A stretch of 64,000 nucleotides of DNA from Nocardia alba NBRC 108234 (GTDB lineage: Bacteria; Actinomycetota; Actinomycetes; Mycobacteriales; Mycobacteriaceae): the NCBI RefSeq assembly GCF_001612665.1, contig NZ_BDAX01000013.1, positions 62,001 through 126,000 on the forward strand, written 5' to 3'. Below are positions 46,563 to 56,800 of this stretch, piece by piece. The position numbers were made by a program, and so were the translations under genes. Every line of letters begins with the position of its first letter. Position 1 is the stretch's first letter. The notes below the pieces were generated by a model. The model did no database searches, had not been told where the DNA came from, and worked only from the letters and a program-made list of their open reading frames with translations.

Positions 46563-47276
46563 TCAGCGCCGGACGGTCACCTTCTCGGTGACCACCCGAT
46601 GGTCGACGCCGGCCGGATCGGGATTGACGACCTGGACCAGCGAGGCCCCGGCGAACAACACCGCGACGAACCCGTCGATCAGCTCGGTCACCGTCTCCCA
46701 CGGCGTACTCGACAGCACCCGGTCTCCGGCGGAAAAGCCTTGCAGCGCAGCGGATTTCCGTGCCATCGTGAGCACTTCCGACACCGGGAGCCCGTCGAGC
46801 GCGGCCCGGAACCCACCGGGCAGGAACTGATCACCGTGCACCCGCACCGCGGTCGCGAAGTCGGTGACGCCGACCGGCAGCTCGCGCACCGGCGTTCCCA
46901 TGGCATCCAGCGACAGCACCGCCACCTCGTCGACACCGTCGGCGTCGTCGAGCCGGTCGGGCGTCACCAGTGCGAGGTCGGCGTCGGCGTCGGGGGTGAG
47001 AACCACTTCGGTTCCGGCCCACCAGCAGCCGAGCAGGACCGCGGCGGTCTGCCAGTGCGCGGGCAACAACACCGCGACCCTGGCGCCGGGGGTGAGGGCG
47101 AATTCGTCGCGGATCAGGTTCGCGGTCTTGGCTGCCCAGTTGGCCAGCGTCAGGCCGGACAGTTCGATCCGCGCACCGGTGGCGTCGTCGTACCAGGTAA
47201 CGCGCGGTCCGGCGGGGTCACGTTCGAGGATGGGGTCGAGGAGGGCGTCGGTCAGTGTCGAATTCGGCTCACGCAT
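46563..47276 (-). CDS. TIGR03089 family protein (truncated AMP-ligase-like)
   Basis: A 237-residue protein resembling only the N-terminal part of an AMP-dependent ligase (VTWYDDATGARIELSGLTLANWAAKTANLI, VAVLLPAHWQTAAVLLGCWWAG) but lacking the adenylate P-loop and C-terminal domain. Such stand-alone fragments form the conserved TIGR03089 family next to LCP genes in mycolic-acid actinomycetes (Rv3268). Function unknown. It starts four bases after the LCP stop, so the two are co-expressed. Confidence 0.88.
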   Translation of the reverse strand: MREPNSTLTDALLDPILERDPAGPRVTWYDDATGARIELSGLTLANWAAKTANLIRDEFALTPGARVAVLLPAHWQTAAVLLGCWWAGTEVVLTPDADADLALVTPDRLDDADGVDEVAVLSLDAMGTPVRELPVGVTDFATAVRVHGDQFLPGGFRAALDGLPVSEVLTMARKSAALQGFSAGDRVLSSTPWETVTELIDGFVAVLFAGASLVQVVNPDPAGVDHRVVTEKVTVRR

Positions 47277-47279
47277 GGG

Positions 47280-48758
47280 TCAATTCACACATTTCGGTCC
47301 GTTCTGGCCTGCGTCGATCGGCGGGGCTGGCGGTATCGGTGTCGCGGTCGCCGAGGAAGTCGCGTCGAAATCGAACATGCCTGCCGCGGCCGAGCCGGGA
47401 CCAGAATAGTCGCTCGCCAGTACCACGCTCACTGTATTCGCCGACACTGTTCGGTCGGCGACCACCGTCAGACCACCCAGCACCTGCGCGACCGCCGCCG
47501 CCTTCGGGTCGTCGGCGTCGGCGGCCAGCACGCGACTCGAGCTCACGCTCCCGCCGGTGTAGTTGCCGACCGTACCTTCCTGGAATCCCTTGCCCGTCAG
47601 GGCTGTGGACACCTTGCCCGCGAGTCCGGTGGCGCCGCCGGCGTTGAGCACGTTCACCGTCACGGTCGAGGCGTCGATCTTCGGCGCGGTGTCGCCGTCG
47701 TCGGTCTGCTCCCCCACCAGCCCGGCGACGAACCTCTGCACCGTTCTCGGATCGACCTTCACCACCGACTCACCGGCCGAGGTCATGCTGTTGAGGTCGG
47801 AGACCGGGATGGTCTCGAATTCCACCTTGCCGCCGGACAGATCCTTGAGTTGTTGCAGAAAGGCCAGCACGTCCCAGTCCTCGTCGAGCACGACGGTGCG
47901 CCCCACCGCCTCGCTGATCTCGCTGAGCTTGCTCGGATTGGCGAGGGTCTTGGCGGTGAGCAGCTGGCCGACCAATTGCGCCATGAACACCTGCTGGCGC
48001 ACGATCCGGTCGATGTCACCGCGTTCGAGATCGTGGCGCTGGCGCACGAAGCTCAATGCCTCCTGGCCGTCGAGACGCTGACGCCCGGCCGGGAAGTCCG
48101 CGCCCGACATCGGTTCGTCCACCGCCTGATTCAGGCACACCTCGACGCCACCGACCGAGTCGGTGAGCAGCACGAAGCCGAGCAGGCTCACCTCGGCGTA
48201 ATGGTCGACGGTGATGCCGGTCAGGGTCGCCACCGATTTGATCAGCGCCTGTCGGCCCGCCTTGGTCGACTCGCGTTCGGCCTCGGCCTCGGACTTGCCG
48301 TCGGCGAGCAGTTCGGCGCGTTGCGCCTCCTTGGTCGAGCCGTACGCGGAATTGATCTTGGCCTTGCCCTGGCCTGCGACCTCGACATAGGAGTCGCGCG
48401 GGATGGAGATCGCGGTGGCCGAGCGGCCGTCGTTGGGCACCCGGATCAACACGATGGTGTCGGTATTGGTGCCCACCTCGTCGCCGGCGTGCAGCATCGC
48501 GCGTTCGGCGGTGGTGAGTGGGTTGCCGTGCGCGTCGGTGCGGCTGTCGACGCCGACGAGCAGGATGTCGACGGCGCCATCGCGGCCACCGCCGAGACCG
48601 AGGTCACCGATCCGGTCAATATTGGCGATCAGGTTGTCGACACTGCGCCAGGCGAATCCGGTGAGTGTCAGTACCAGCACGGCCGAGATCGCCGCCATCA
48701 GTTTCGCCGGACCGAAGGTCCCCGCAGACGCGCTGACCGGCCTTGTCGACTCTCGCAC
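47280..48758 (-). CDS. LytR-CpsA-Psr family cell wall ligase
   Basis: A 492-residue membrane-anchored phosphotransferase. After a short cytoplasmic N-terminus there is one membrane helix (KLMAAISAVLVLTLTGFAW), then the LCP domain with VDILLVGVDSRTDAHG, ISIPRDSYVEV and GGVEVCLNQAV, and a C-terminal LytR_C domain. Related proteins attach arabinogalactan to peptidoglycan. The GTG at 48758 has GAGAGGA upstream; the frame to 48869 adds 37 residues. It is divergent from rmlD, matching the Rv3266c/Rv3267 order. Confidence 0.92.
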   Translation of the reverse strand: MRESTRPVSASAGTFGPAKLMAAISAVLVLTLTGFAWRSVDNLIANIDRIGDLGLGGGRDGAVDILLVGVDSRTDAHGNPLTTAERAMLHAGDEVGTNTDTIVLIRVPNDGRSATAISIPRDSYVEVAGQGKAKINSAYGSTKEAQRAELLADGKSEAEAERESTKAGRQALIKSVATLTGITVDHYAEVSLLGFVLLTDSVGGVEVCLNQAVDEPMSGADFPAGRQRLDGQEALSFVRQRHDLERGDIDRIVRQQVFMAQLVGQLLTAKTLANPSKLSEISEAVGRTVVLDEDWDVLAFLQQLKDLSGGKVEFETIPVSDLNSMTSAGESVVKVDPRTVQRFVAGLVGEQTDDGDTAPKIDASTVTVNVLNAGGATGLAGKVSTALTGKGFQEGTVGNYTGGSVSSSRVLAADADDPKAAAVAQVLGGLTVVADRTVSANTVSVVLASDYSGPGSAAAGMFDFDATSSATATPIPPAPPIDAGQNGPKCVN

Positions 48759-48923
48759 TCGTGCATCCTCTCGACGAACTCCGCGCCCGGACCGCCGCAC
48801 CCCCGGCAGACACCGCCTTGTCGTTAGCCCGGGCTCGTCCATGGACACCGGCCTCCACAGGCTAACCAACAGTTACCACACCGGCGCCCAACCGCGTGTG
48901 CCCCGGCGTGCCAGACTGGCCGC

Positions 48924-49775
48924 GTGAATGCCGAATTCCCCGCTCCCGCTCACCTAATCATCACTGGCGCGCGCGGTCTGCTGGGGCTACGGATCCTGCG
49001 TCTGGCACCCGATGCGCGCGGCTTCGGGCGGGCCGATCTCGACATCACCGACCGCGCCGCCGTCGACGCCGTCCTCTCGCCCGGCGCCGTGGTGATCAAC
49101 TGCGCGGCCTACACCGCGGTGGACGCCGCCGAAACCGAGGTCGAGGCCGCCTTCGCCGCCAACGCGACCGGACCGGCGGTTCTCGCCGCCGCCTGCTCGG
49201 CGGCGGGCGCGCGGCTGATCCACGTGTCCACCGACTACGTCTTCCCCGGGACCGCGACGACGCCGTATGAGCCCGGCGACCCGACCGGACCGACCTCGGT
49301 CTACGGACAGTCCAAGCTCGCCGGTGAGCGGGCCGTGCGCGAGCTGGGTGGCCATGTCGTGCGCACCGCCTGGGTGTACGGCGGTGTCGAGGGGGATTTC
49401 GTCGCGACCATGCGCAGGCTGGAGGCCGAACGCGACACCGTCACCGTGGTGAACGACCAGCTCGGCTCCCCCACCAGCGCCGCCGACCTCGCTGCCGCGC
49501 TGCTGGAACTGAGCACCCGACCCGACGCACCCGCTGTGCTGCACGCCACCAATTCCGGCACCGCCACCTGGTTCGACCTCGCCGCGGCGGTTTTCACCGA
49601 CCTGGGGGCCGATCCAGCCCGGGTGCTGCCGTGCGCGTCCAGCGAATTCCCCAGACCCGCACCGCGCCCGGCGTATTCGGTGCTGTCACCCGCGGTATGG
49701 GACGCGGCGGGCCTCACCCCGCTCCGCCCCTGGCGTATCGCACTCACCGACACACTGCGCCGATTGTCCGACTAG
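48924..49775 (+). CDS. rmlD: dTDP-4-dehydrorhamnose reductase
   Basis: A 283-residue short-chain dehydrogenase making dTDP-L-rhamnose, needed for the arabinogalactan linker. The cofactor motif is ITGARGLLGLRIL and the catalytic Tyr-Lys pair is YGQSKLAGE; STDYVFPG is also conserved. GTG start at 48924. Followed closely by wbbL, which uses the product. Confidence 0.94.
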   Translation: MNAEFPAPAHLIITGARGLLGLRILRLAPDARGFGRADLDITDRAAVDAVLSPGAVVINCAAYTAVDAAETEVEAAFAANATGPAVLAAACSAAGARLIHVSTDYVFPGTATTPYEPGDPTGPTSVYGQSKLAGERAVRELGGHVVRTAWVYGGVEGDFVATMRRLEAERDTVTVVNDQLGSPTSAADLAAALLELSTRPDAPAVLHATNSGTATWFDLAAAVFTDLGADPARVLPCASSEFPRPAPRPAYSVLSPAVWDAAGLTPLRPWRIALTDTLRRLSD

Positions 49776-49786
49776 GCTGCGCAGTC

Positions 49787-50689
49787 GTGAACGCAGCAGA
49801 CGCAGCCGATTCTCCAGCCACCGCCGGCCTTGCCGTGGTCACGGTGACCTATTCACCGGGTGAGCACCTCGAGCACTTCATCACCACCCTGGCCGACGCC
49901 ACCAGCGAGAAGCCGCAGGTGATCCTGGCCGACAACGGCTCGACCGACGGGGTCCCCGAACTCGTCGCCGACGCCAACTCGCACGTGACGCTGCTGCACA
50001 CCGGCGGCAATATCGGCTACGGCGGCGCCATCAACCGGGCCGTCGCCGAGATCGATCCGTCCATCGAGTTCGTCATCCTGGCCAATCCGGACATCCGCTG
50101 GGGCGTCGACTCCATCGACAAGATGCTCGAAGCCGCCGCGCGCTGGCCTCGGGCGGGCGCGATCGGGCCGATGGTTCGTGAGCCCGACGGCAGCATCTAC
50201 CCGTCCGCGCGCCGGGTCCCCGGGCTCGCCGACGGCGCCGGGCACGCGATTCTGGGCTCGGTCTGGCCGAAGAACCCCTGGTCGGTGCGCTACCGCCAGG
50301 AGAACGAGCAGATCTCCGAGCGGGTGGTCGGCTGGCTGTCGGGCTCGTGCCTGCTGGTGCGCCGCGCCGCCTTCGACACCATCGACGGTTTCGACTCGCG
50401 CTACTTCATGTACATGGAGGACGTGGACTTCGGTGACCGCATGGGCAAGGCGGGCTGGCACAATGTGTTCGTCCCGGACGCCGAGGTGACCCACGCCAAG
50501 GGTCACGCCGCGGGCAAGCATCCCGAATTGATGCTGCCCGCCCACCACGCCAGTGCCTACCGTTTCCAGGCGGACCGGCATCCGCACTGGTGGCAGGCGC
50601 CCTTGCGGGTCGCGTTGCGGGCCGGACTTGCGATTCGCTCCAGGATTGCGGTTCGATCGGCGCTGCGCGAGCAAGCGCGAACTGCCTGA
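49787..50689 (+). CDS. wbbL: Rhamnosyltransferase WbbL (linker-unit synthesis)
   Basis: A 300-residue GT2 enzyme that transfers rhamnose from dTDP-rhamnose to decaprenyl-diphosphate-GlcNAc, the linker between peptidoglycan and arabinogalactan. Motifs include ADNGSTDGVPELV near the N-terminus and MYMEDVDFGDRMGKAGW near residue 205. The start is the GTG at 49787, 11 bp after rmlD; TAGGCT eight bases upstream suggests it can also be transcribed from its own leaderless promoter. Confidence 0.93.
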   Translation: MNAADAADSPATAGLAVVTVTYSPGEHLEHFITTLADATSEKPQVILADNGSTDGVPELVADANSHVTLLHTGGNIGYGGAINRAVAEIDPSIEFVILANPDIRWGVDSIDKMLEAAARWPRAGAIGPMVREPDGSIYPSARRVPGLADGAGHAILGSVWPKNPWSVRYRQENEQISERVVGWLSGSCLLVRRAAFDTIDGFDSRYFMYMEDVDFGDRMGKAGWHNVFVPDAEVTHAKGHAAGKHPELMLPAHHASAYRFQADRHPHWWQAPLRVALRAGLAIRSRIAVRSALREQARTA

Positions 50690-50800
50690 ATCGTCAGCGC
50701 CCGGAGGCGGCAGCCTGCGTAACCACGTAGGGCGCCGAGGCAGGCAAGTTGGACACAGCGCCTGAATGGGCGCGGTATCACTGTGAACAGGGGAAACTCG

Positions 50801-51880
50801 ATGGCAGGCAATGCAGGCACCGACGCGGTCATCCTCGTCGGCGGACAGGGCACGCGGTTGCGGCCGCTCACCCTCTCGGCGCCCAAGCCCATGCTGCCGA
50901 CGGCCGGGCTGCCGTTCCTGACCCACCTGCTGGCCAGGATCGCCGAGGCCGGGATCACCCATGTGGTGCTCGGCACGTCGTTCAAGGCCGAGGTCTTCGA
51001 GGAGCACTTCGGTGACGGCGCCGAACTGGGCCTGGACCTGGAGTACGTGACCGAGACCGAGCCGCTGGGCACCGGCGGCGGCATCCGCAATGTGCTGCCC
51101 AAGCTGCGCGCGGACAACGTGATGGTGTTCAACGGCGACGTGCTCGGCGGCACCGACCTCGGTGCGATCCTCGACACCCACGAGTCGACCAACGCCGATG
51201 TCACCCTGCATCTGGTTCGCGTCAGCGACCCGCGTGCCTTCGGTTGTGTGCCGACCGACGAGACCGGTCGCGTCACCGCGTTCCTGGAGAAGACCCAGGA
51301 TCCGCCGACCGACCAGATCAACGCGGGTTGCTACGTGTTCCGCCGCGAGTACATCGAGAAGATCCCCACGGGTCGCCCGGTCTCGGTGGAACGGGAGGTC
51401 TTCCCCGCGCTGCTGGCCGAGGGCGCGCGCGTGCAGGGCCATGTCGACGCCTCCTACTGGCGCGATATGGGCACCCCGGAGGACTTCGTCCGCGGCTCGG
51501 CGGACCTGGTCCGCGGGATCGCGCCCTCCCCGGCCCTGCCCGGCCAGCGTGGCGAGTCCCTCGTGCACCCCGGCGCGGGCGTGGCGCCGGGCGCGTTGCT
51601 CATCGGTGGGACCGTGGTCGGGCGCGGCGCGGAGATCGGCGCGGGTGCGCGACTGGACGGCGCGGTGATCTTCGACGGCGCGGTGGTCGAGGCGGGCGCG
51701 ACCGTGGAACGCTCCATCATCGGCTTCGGGGCCCGCATCGGCCCCCGCGCGCTGGTTCGCGATGGTGTGATCGGCGACGGCGCCCATGTCGGCGCCCGCT
51801 GCGAACTCCTGCGCGGCGCCCGCGTGTGGCCCGGCGTGGTCATCCCCGACGGCGGCATCCGCTTCTCCACCGACGTCTGA
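50801..51880 (+). CDS. Mannose-1-phosphate guanylyltransferase
   Basis: A 359-residue nucleotidyltransferase. The N-terminal catalytic domain begins VILVGGQGTRLRPLT and carries FNGDVLGG; the C-terminal part has left-handed beta-helix hexapeptides (GAEIGAGARLDGAVIFDGAV). The length equals that of M. tuberculosis Rv3264c, which forms GDP-mannose. The ATG at 50801 has AGGGGAA six bases upstream. With manA and pmmA it completes the route from fructose-6-P to GDP-mannose. Confidence 0.9.
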   Translation: MAGNAGTDAVILVGGQGTRLRPLTLSAPKPMLPTAGLPFLTHLLARIAEAGITHVVLGTSFKAEVFEEHFGDGAELGLDLEYVTETEPLGTGGGIRNVLPKLRADNVMVFNGDVLGGTDLGAILDTHESTNADVTLHLVRVSDPRAFGCVPTDETGRVTAFLEKTQDPPTDQINAGCYVFRREYIEKIPTGRPVSVEREVFPALLAEGARVQGHVDASYWRDMGTPEDFVRGSADLVRGIAPSPALPGQRGESLVHPGAGVAPGALLIGGTVVGRGAEIGAGARLDGAVIFDGAVVEAGATVERSIIGFGARIGPRALVRDGVIGDGAHVGARCELLRGARVWPGVVIPDGGIRFSTDV

Positions 51881-51886
51881 TCCGCG

Positions 51887-51931
51887 CGACGCCGGGTCAC
51901 CACCGATCCCTCGGCCGGTGGCCCGGCGTCG
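51887..51931. terminator. Bidirectional terminator
   Basis: A 15-bp stem (CGACGCCGGGTCACC / GGTGGCCCGGCGTCG, one G-U pair) with a 15-nt loop, between the converging guanylyltransferase and carboxylesterase genes. Confidence 0.8.
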
Positions 51932-51938
51932 AACGCGG

Positions 51939-53516
51939 CTAGCTGAAACCGACGGCTTGGTCGCCCCAGGCGGTGTGCAGGTCGGCGTCGGGGTTGTCCA
52001 CGATGCGATCGATGGTGTCGATGAGCAGGGTGGTGCGGTCGGTGGGGCGGTAGTGGGGCCAGTGTTTGGAGCCGTCGATGGCGGCGGGGACACTGTGTTC
52101 GGCGAAGGCCAGCCAGCGGCGCTGCATGCGGCCCGATACCGCGAGCGAGGCCTTCCGCCCGCCGAGCCAGAAGGTGGGGTCGTGGTTCAGGGTGCCGAAA
52201 TTGCCGAAGACATACGGCAATTCGGTGGCGTGACCGGCACCGACCCTGGCAGCCTTCAGCATCGGGGTGGCGTAGTCGAAGCGGTACATCCAGGTCGGTG
52301 AATGCTGGGCGTGCCCCTCGGCGACCCAGGCCGCGGGCATCCGGAAGGCCGCGTCGGTCGACATCGCCAGCGCGCCACGGGTTTTGGTGAGATCCGGGTA
52401 GGCCGAGGTGATCTCGGCGATCCGCTCGGGCGGCATCTCCGGATGCGAGGCGGCGACGTCGCGCAGCATCGCGTTCACCGCGTCGGGCGTCACCGGCATG
52501 ATCGGTGAGCGCAGCACCCGGAACAGCGACGCCTCATCGCGATTGGTCCCGATCAGCAACGGCACCCGATGCGAAAGCCCCTGCTGGAATCGGTCGATCG
52601 GGTAGCCGGGCAGCAGATCTCCGTCCACCACCGGCGCCGCGGCGAGCCTGCCCGGTTCCTTGATGGGCACCTCGTCCAACAGCACGGAACCGATCTCGAC
52701 GAGCTGTTCGATCGGCAACTCCAGCAACCGATTCACCTGACCCGGCCCGAGTTCGAGCAGTTCCAGGTATCGCTGCCCGACGACGGCGGCCCGCTCCTGC
52801 CCGAAAACCGTTGTCGCGGGCGGACTCTGCGCGATCGCCTTGTGGAACAGTCCGGCCGCCGCTGGTGCGGTGAGCAGCGCGGTCACGCAGCCCGCGCCCG
52901 AGGACTCACCGAAGAGGGTCACGTTGCCCGGATCGCCACCGAACGCGGCGATATTGTCGCGCACCCACGTGAGCGCGGCGAGCTGATCGTGCAGGCCGAG
53001 GTTCGCGGTGAACTGCCCACCGAGCGAGGACAGATCGAGGAAACCGAGCACTCCGATCCGGTAGTTCACCGAGACGACCACCACGTCGCCCGCCTCGGCC
53101 AGCTTGCGCCCGTCGTAGATGGTCTGGGCGGCGGTGCCGAGGCAGTAGGCGCCGCCGTGCACCCAGACCATGACCGGGCGCGGCGGGTCATCGCTCGGTT
53201 GCGGCCGTGGCGACCAGACATTGACCCACAGGCAGTCCTCACCCATCTGCAGATCGGAATCCACCGGCACCATCGCGCCCATGGCCTGGGGCGCGATATC
53301 GCCGAAGACCACGCAGTCGCGCACACCGTCCCACGGCTTCGGGGGTTCGGGTTTCGCGAAGCGGGCGGGCCCAGCGGGAGCGGCCGCGTAGGGAATGCTG
53401 CGCCACACGGCGACCGGTCCATCCCAGGTTCCGCCGACTGTGCCGTACTCGGTCTCCGCCAGTGGGTCGGCATCGTGGGCCCGCGCGTCCGGGTCGAAAT
53501 CGGGCTGAATGCTCAT
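51939..53516 (-). CDS. Type B carboxylesterase/lipase
   Basis: A 525-residue alpha/beta hydrolase. The nucleophile is Ser205 in GESSGAG, and the oxyanion hole lies in VWVHGGAYCLG. ARFAKPEPPKPWDG and EDCLWVNVW are typical of the para-nitrobenzyl esterase group. No signal peptide is seen, so it is cytoplasmic. TAGGAGG lies seven bases before the ATG at 53516. Substrate unknown. A palindrome about 130 bp upstream may bind a regulator. Confidence 0.92.
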   Translation of the reverse strand: MSIQPDFDPDARAHDADPLAETEYGTVGGTWDGPVAVWRSIPYAAAPAGPARFAKPEPPKPWDGVRDCVVFGDIAPQAMGAMVPVDSDLQMGEDCLWVNVWSPRPQPSDDPPRPVMVWVHGGAYCLGTAAQTIYDGRKLAEAGDVVVVSVNYRIGVLGFLDLSSLGGQFTANLGLHDQLAALTWVRDNIAAFGGDPGNVTLFGESSGAGCVTALLTAPAAAGLFHKAIAQSPPATTVFGQERAAVVGQRYLELLELGPGQVNRLLELPIEQLVEIGSVLLDEVPIKEPGRLAAAPVVDGDLLPGYPIDRFQQGLSHRVPLLIGTNRDEASLFRVLRSPIMPVTPDAVNAMLRDVAASHPEMPPERIAEITSAYPDLTKTRGALAMSTDAAFRMPAAWVAEGHAQHSPTWMYRFDYATPMLKAARVGAGHATELPYVFGNFGTLNHDPTFWLGGRKASLAVSGRMQRRWLAFAEHSVPAAIDGSKHWPHYRPTDRTTLLIDTIDRIVDNPDADLHTAWGDQAVGFS

Positions 53517-53806
53517 CACACACCTCCTAGCCGGCCCGACCACACGGGTACCTGTGTGTTTGCTCCCGCTGGTCGAAGCACCTGGTGACTACCTAAGAGA
53601 GTACGTGCGCGGCACCCGAACGCGCTCCCCCCGCGCCATTTCCACAGGTAACAGTTACTCCGCGATACACGCGACGGCGTCGTTCCGCGCGATACCGGGC
53701 GGTTGTGACACGTGGGTTCGACCGCAGGCCGACCCGGTCCGCCCGGCGGGAAGGGCGAGGTCGGCCGCCGGCCGGAGCCCACCGGACAGCAGCCGCACCC
53801 ACTCGA
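53517..53806. other. Intergenic region upstream of the carboxylesterase
   Basis: 290 bp without a gene. It contains GTAAC-a-GTTAC (53648-53658), a perfect short palindrome, and a GC-rich stretch before the end of the ABC exporter gene. No reading frame here has convincing protein character. Confidence 0.45.
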
Positions 53807-56800
53807 TTAGCTGGAAATGTGCTGCGCCTCGTCGCCGACGTAGGCGGCCCACAGGCGCCGGTACGGCCCGTCGACGGCCACCAGCTCGGCGTGCGCGCCG
53901 ACCTGCACGAGCTTGCCCGCGCCGACCACCGCGATGAGATCGGCGTCGGCGGCGGTGGCGAGCCGGTGCGCGACGACGATCGTGGTGCGGCCCGCGGTCA
54001 GCACGTCCACCGCCGCACGTACCCGCGCCTCGGTGGCCAGGTCCAGCGACGCGGTGGCCTCGTCCAGGATGAGGATGTCCGGGTCGACGAGCTGCGCCCT
54101 GGCCAGCGCCAGCAGCTGACGCTGCCCGGCCGACAGACTGCGCCCGTGCGCACCGATCGGCTGGTAGTAGCCGTGCTCGAGCGCCGCGATCATCTCGTGC
54201 GCCCCGACGGCCCTGGCGGCCCACTCGATCTCGGCGGGCTCGGCGTCGGGGTTGCCGTAGGCGATGGCCTCGCGCACGGTGTCACCGAACAGGAACGGCT
54301 CCTGCGGGACGACGCCGAGTCGTTTGCGGAAATCGCGCAGCCGGAACCGACGGATGTCGACGCCGTCGACGAGGACCGCGCCCTCGGTCGGGTCGTAGTA
54401 CCTGGCGAGCAGCTTGACCAGGGTCGATTTGCCCGCGCCGGTCTCACCGACCAGGGCGACCTTCTGTCCCGGCTCGATCCGCAGGTCCAGCCCGTCGAGC
54501 ACGGTGCGGGTCCGCGACGAGTACCCGAAACTCACCGAGCGCAGTTCGATCGCGCCGTCGAGGCGGGTCACCGGGAGCGGGTCGACGGCCTCCGGCGTGT
54601 CGACGGGGGTGCGCAGCAGGTCGCCGATGCGATCGACACCGACCACCGCCTGCTGATAGCTGTCGAACACCTGCGAGAGCTGCTGGATCGGGGCGAACAG
54701 CAACTCGATGTAGAGCAGGAACGCGATGAGTGTGCCCGCGGTGAGCACGTCGTCGCGAACCTGGTGCACGCCGACCGCGAGCACCGCAGCCGTCGCGATC
54801 ACCGACATCAGTTCGATGCACGGGAAGAACACCGCCATCAGCACCTGCGAGCGCAGCCGCGCGTCGCGGTAGGCCCACGACCTGCTCTCGAACTCGGTCT
54901 GGTTCACCGCCTCCCGACGGAACGCCTGGGTGACGGTGATGTTGTCGACGTTCTCCTGCAGGTACGCGTTGACCGCGCTCACGCGTTCCCTGGCCAGGTT
55001 GTACGCGGGCACCGACGCGCGCCGGAAGGCCACAGTCGCCACGCCGAGCACCGGCAGCAGCACGAGCACGACCACGGCGAGCCCGGCGTCGATCACCAGC
55101 AGCGCGGCGACCACGCCCGCGATGGTGACCGTGCTGGTGAGCGCGGTGGCCAGCCCGGTCTGCAGAAACGCCGAGAGCCCGTCCACATCGGTGGTCATCC
55201 TGGTCATGATCCGGCCGCCGAGCTCGCGCTCGTAGTACTGCAGGCCGAGGCGTTGCAGGTGGGCGAAGGTCTTCACGCGCAACCCGTAGAGCAGCCGTTC
55301 GCCGACCCGCCCGGTGACTCGCACCTGAGCGACGCTGATCGCCCAGTCCACCACCACGACAACGATCGCCAGCGCGGCCGCGCCGATCACCACGTCGCGC
55401 GCACCGGCCAGCACCCCGTGGTCGATGCCGTAGCGCACCAGGAACGGGATCAGTACCTGGGCGATGGCATCGAGGCCGACCAGGCCGAGCCCGGCGAGCA
55501 GCGGCCAGGTAAAGGGGCGAAGCAGTCGCGGCAGGGAGAACGCGGTGTCGGGGGTGTGCGAGAACGACGGGTCGACCTCGGGCTCGCCGGTGACCGGCGG
55601 CAGGCGGTCGAGCAGGGCGGCGATATCGCCGCTGGGCGGCGCGCTCGCCATCATGCCCCCGCCCACGCCGGCGCCGGGGCCCGCGGGCGCGCCCGCCGAC
55701 CGCCGCGCGAACGCCTTGGCCAGGTGTTCCATCGTGCGGTCGTCGTCGGAGTCGACTTCCGGTGCCACCCAGAGCTCTTCGGTGGCGGCCCGGGCGGTGT
55801 CGTACTGCGGGTCGGCGCCGATACCGGCGACCGCGGGCGGGGTGAACAGGGCGCGGAACAGCTCACCCGATTGCTGTAGTTCGCGCAGGGTGCCCAGTTC
55901 GGCGACGCGACCGCCGTCGAGAACCGCCACCCGGTCGGCAAGTGCCAGCGTCGAGATCCGATGCGCGACCACGATGGTCGTGCGCTTGCGCAGCTCGGCG
56001 CCGATTCGCTGGTAGATCTGCTCCTCCACCTGGGCGTCGATGGCGGAGGTGGCGTCGTCGAGCACCAGGACCGGCGCCTCGGTGAGCAGGGCTCGCGCGA
56101 GCGCGATGCGCTGGCGCTGACCACCCGAGAGTCGTTGTCCGCGTTCGCCGATGGTGGTGTCGAGGCCCTGCGGCAGGGCGGCGACGAACTCGTCCGCCGC
56201 CGCCAGGTACAGCGCGTGCCGGACCTGTTCGTCGCTCGCGTCGGGTCTGCCGTAGGCGACATTGGCGCGGATCGTGTCGGCCATCAGGTGCGTGTCCTCG
56301 AAGACCATCGCCACCTGAGCGCGTGGGTCGGGCAGCTCGCGCAGGTCGACGCCGTCGAAGAGCACCGTGCCCGAATCGGGTTCGAGCAGCGCGGGCAACA
56401 GCGACACCAGAATCGTCTTGCCGCTGCCCGCTCCGCCCGCGATGGCGACCGTCTCGCCGGAACCGATCCGCAGATCGAGACCGTCGAGGATGGCGGTGTC
56501 GTCGAAACCGAAAGCGACCGAGTCGAATTCGATCGACGGTGGCGCGACGACTTCGGCCTGCGCGGCGCCTCGCGTCCCCGCCGCACGAGGCGCCGCGTCG
56601 GCGTCGTCGGGCGCTTCGATCACCTCGCGCACCCGGTCCAACGACGCCTTGCCCTGCTGACTCACTGTCAGCAGCATCGAGAACTGCCGCACCGGTCCGA
56701 CGAACGCGGCCAGATAGGTCATGAACGCGAGAAACGTGCCGAGCGTGATGGCTTGACGCAGCGCGAGCAACCCGCCGACGACCAGGATCAGTGCCTGCCC

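Noticed and set aside
53705..55879. A 724-codon plus-strand frame opposite the ABC exporter
   Set aside because: Arg/Asp/His-rich shadow composition typical of the frame opposite a high-GC gene; the exporter is clearly coding.
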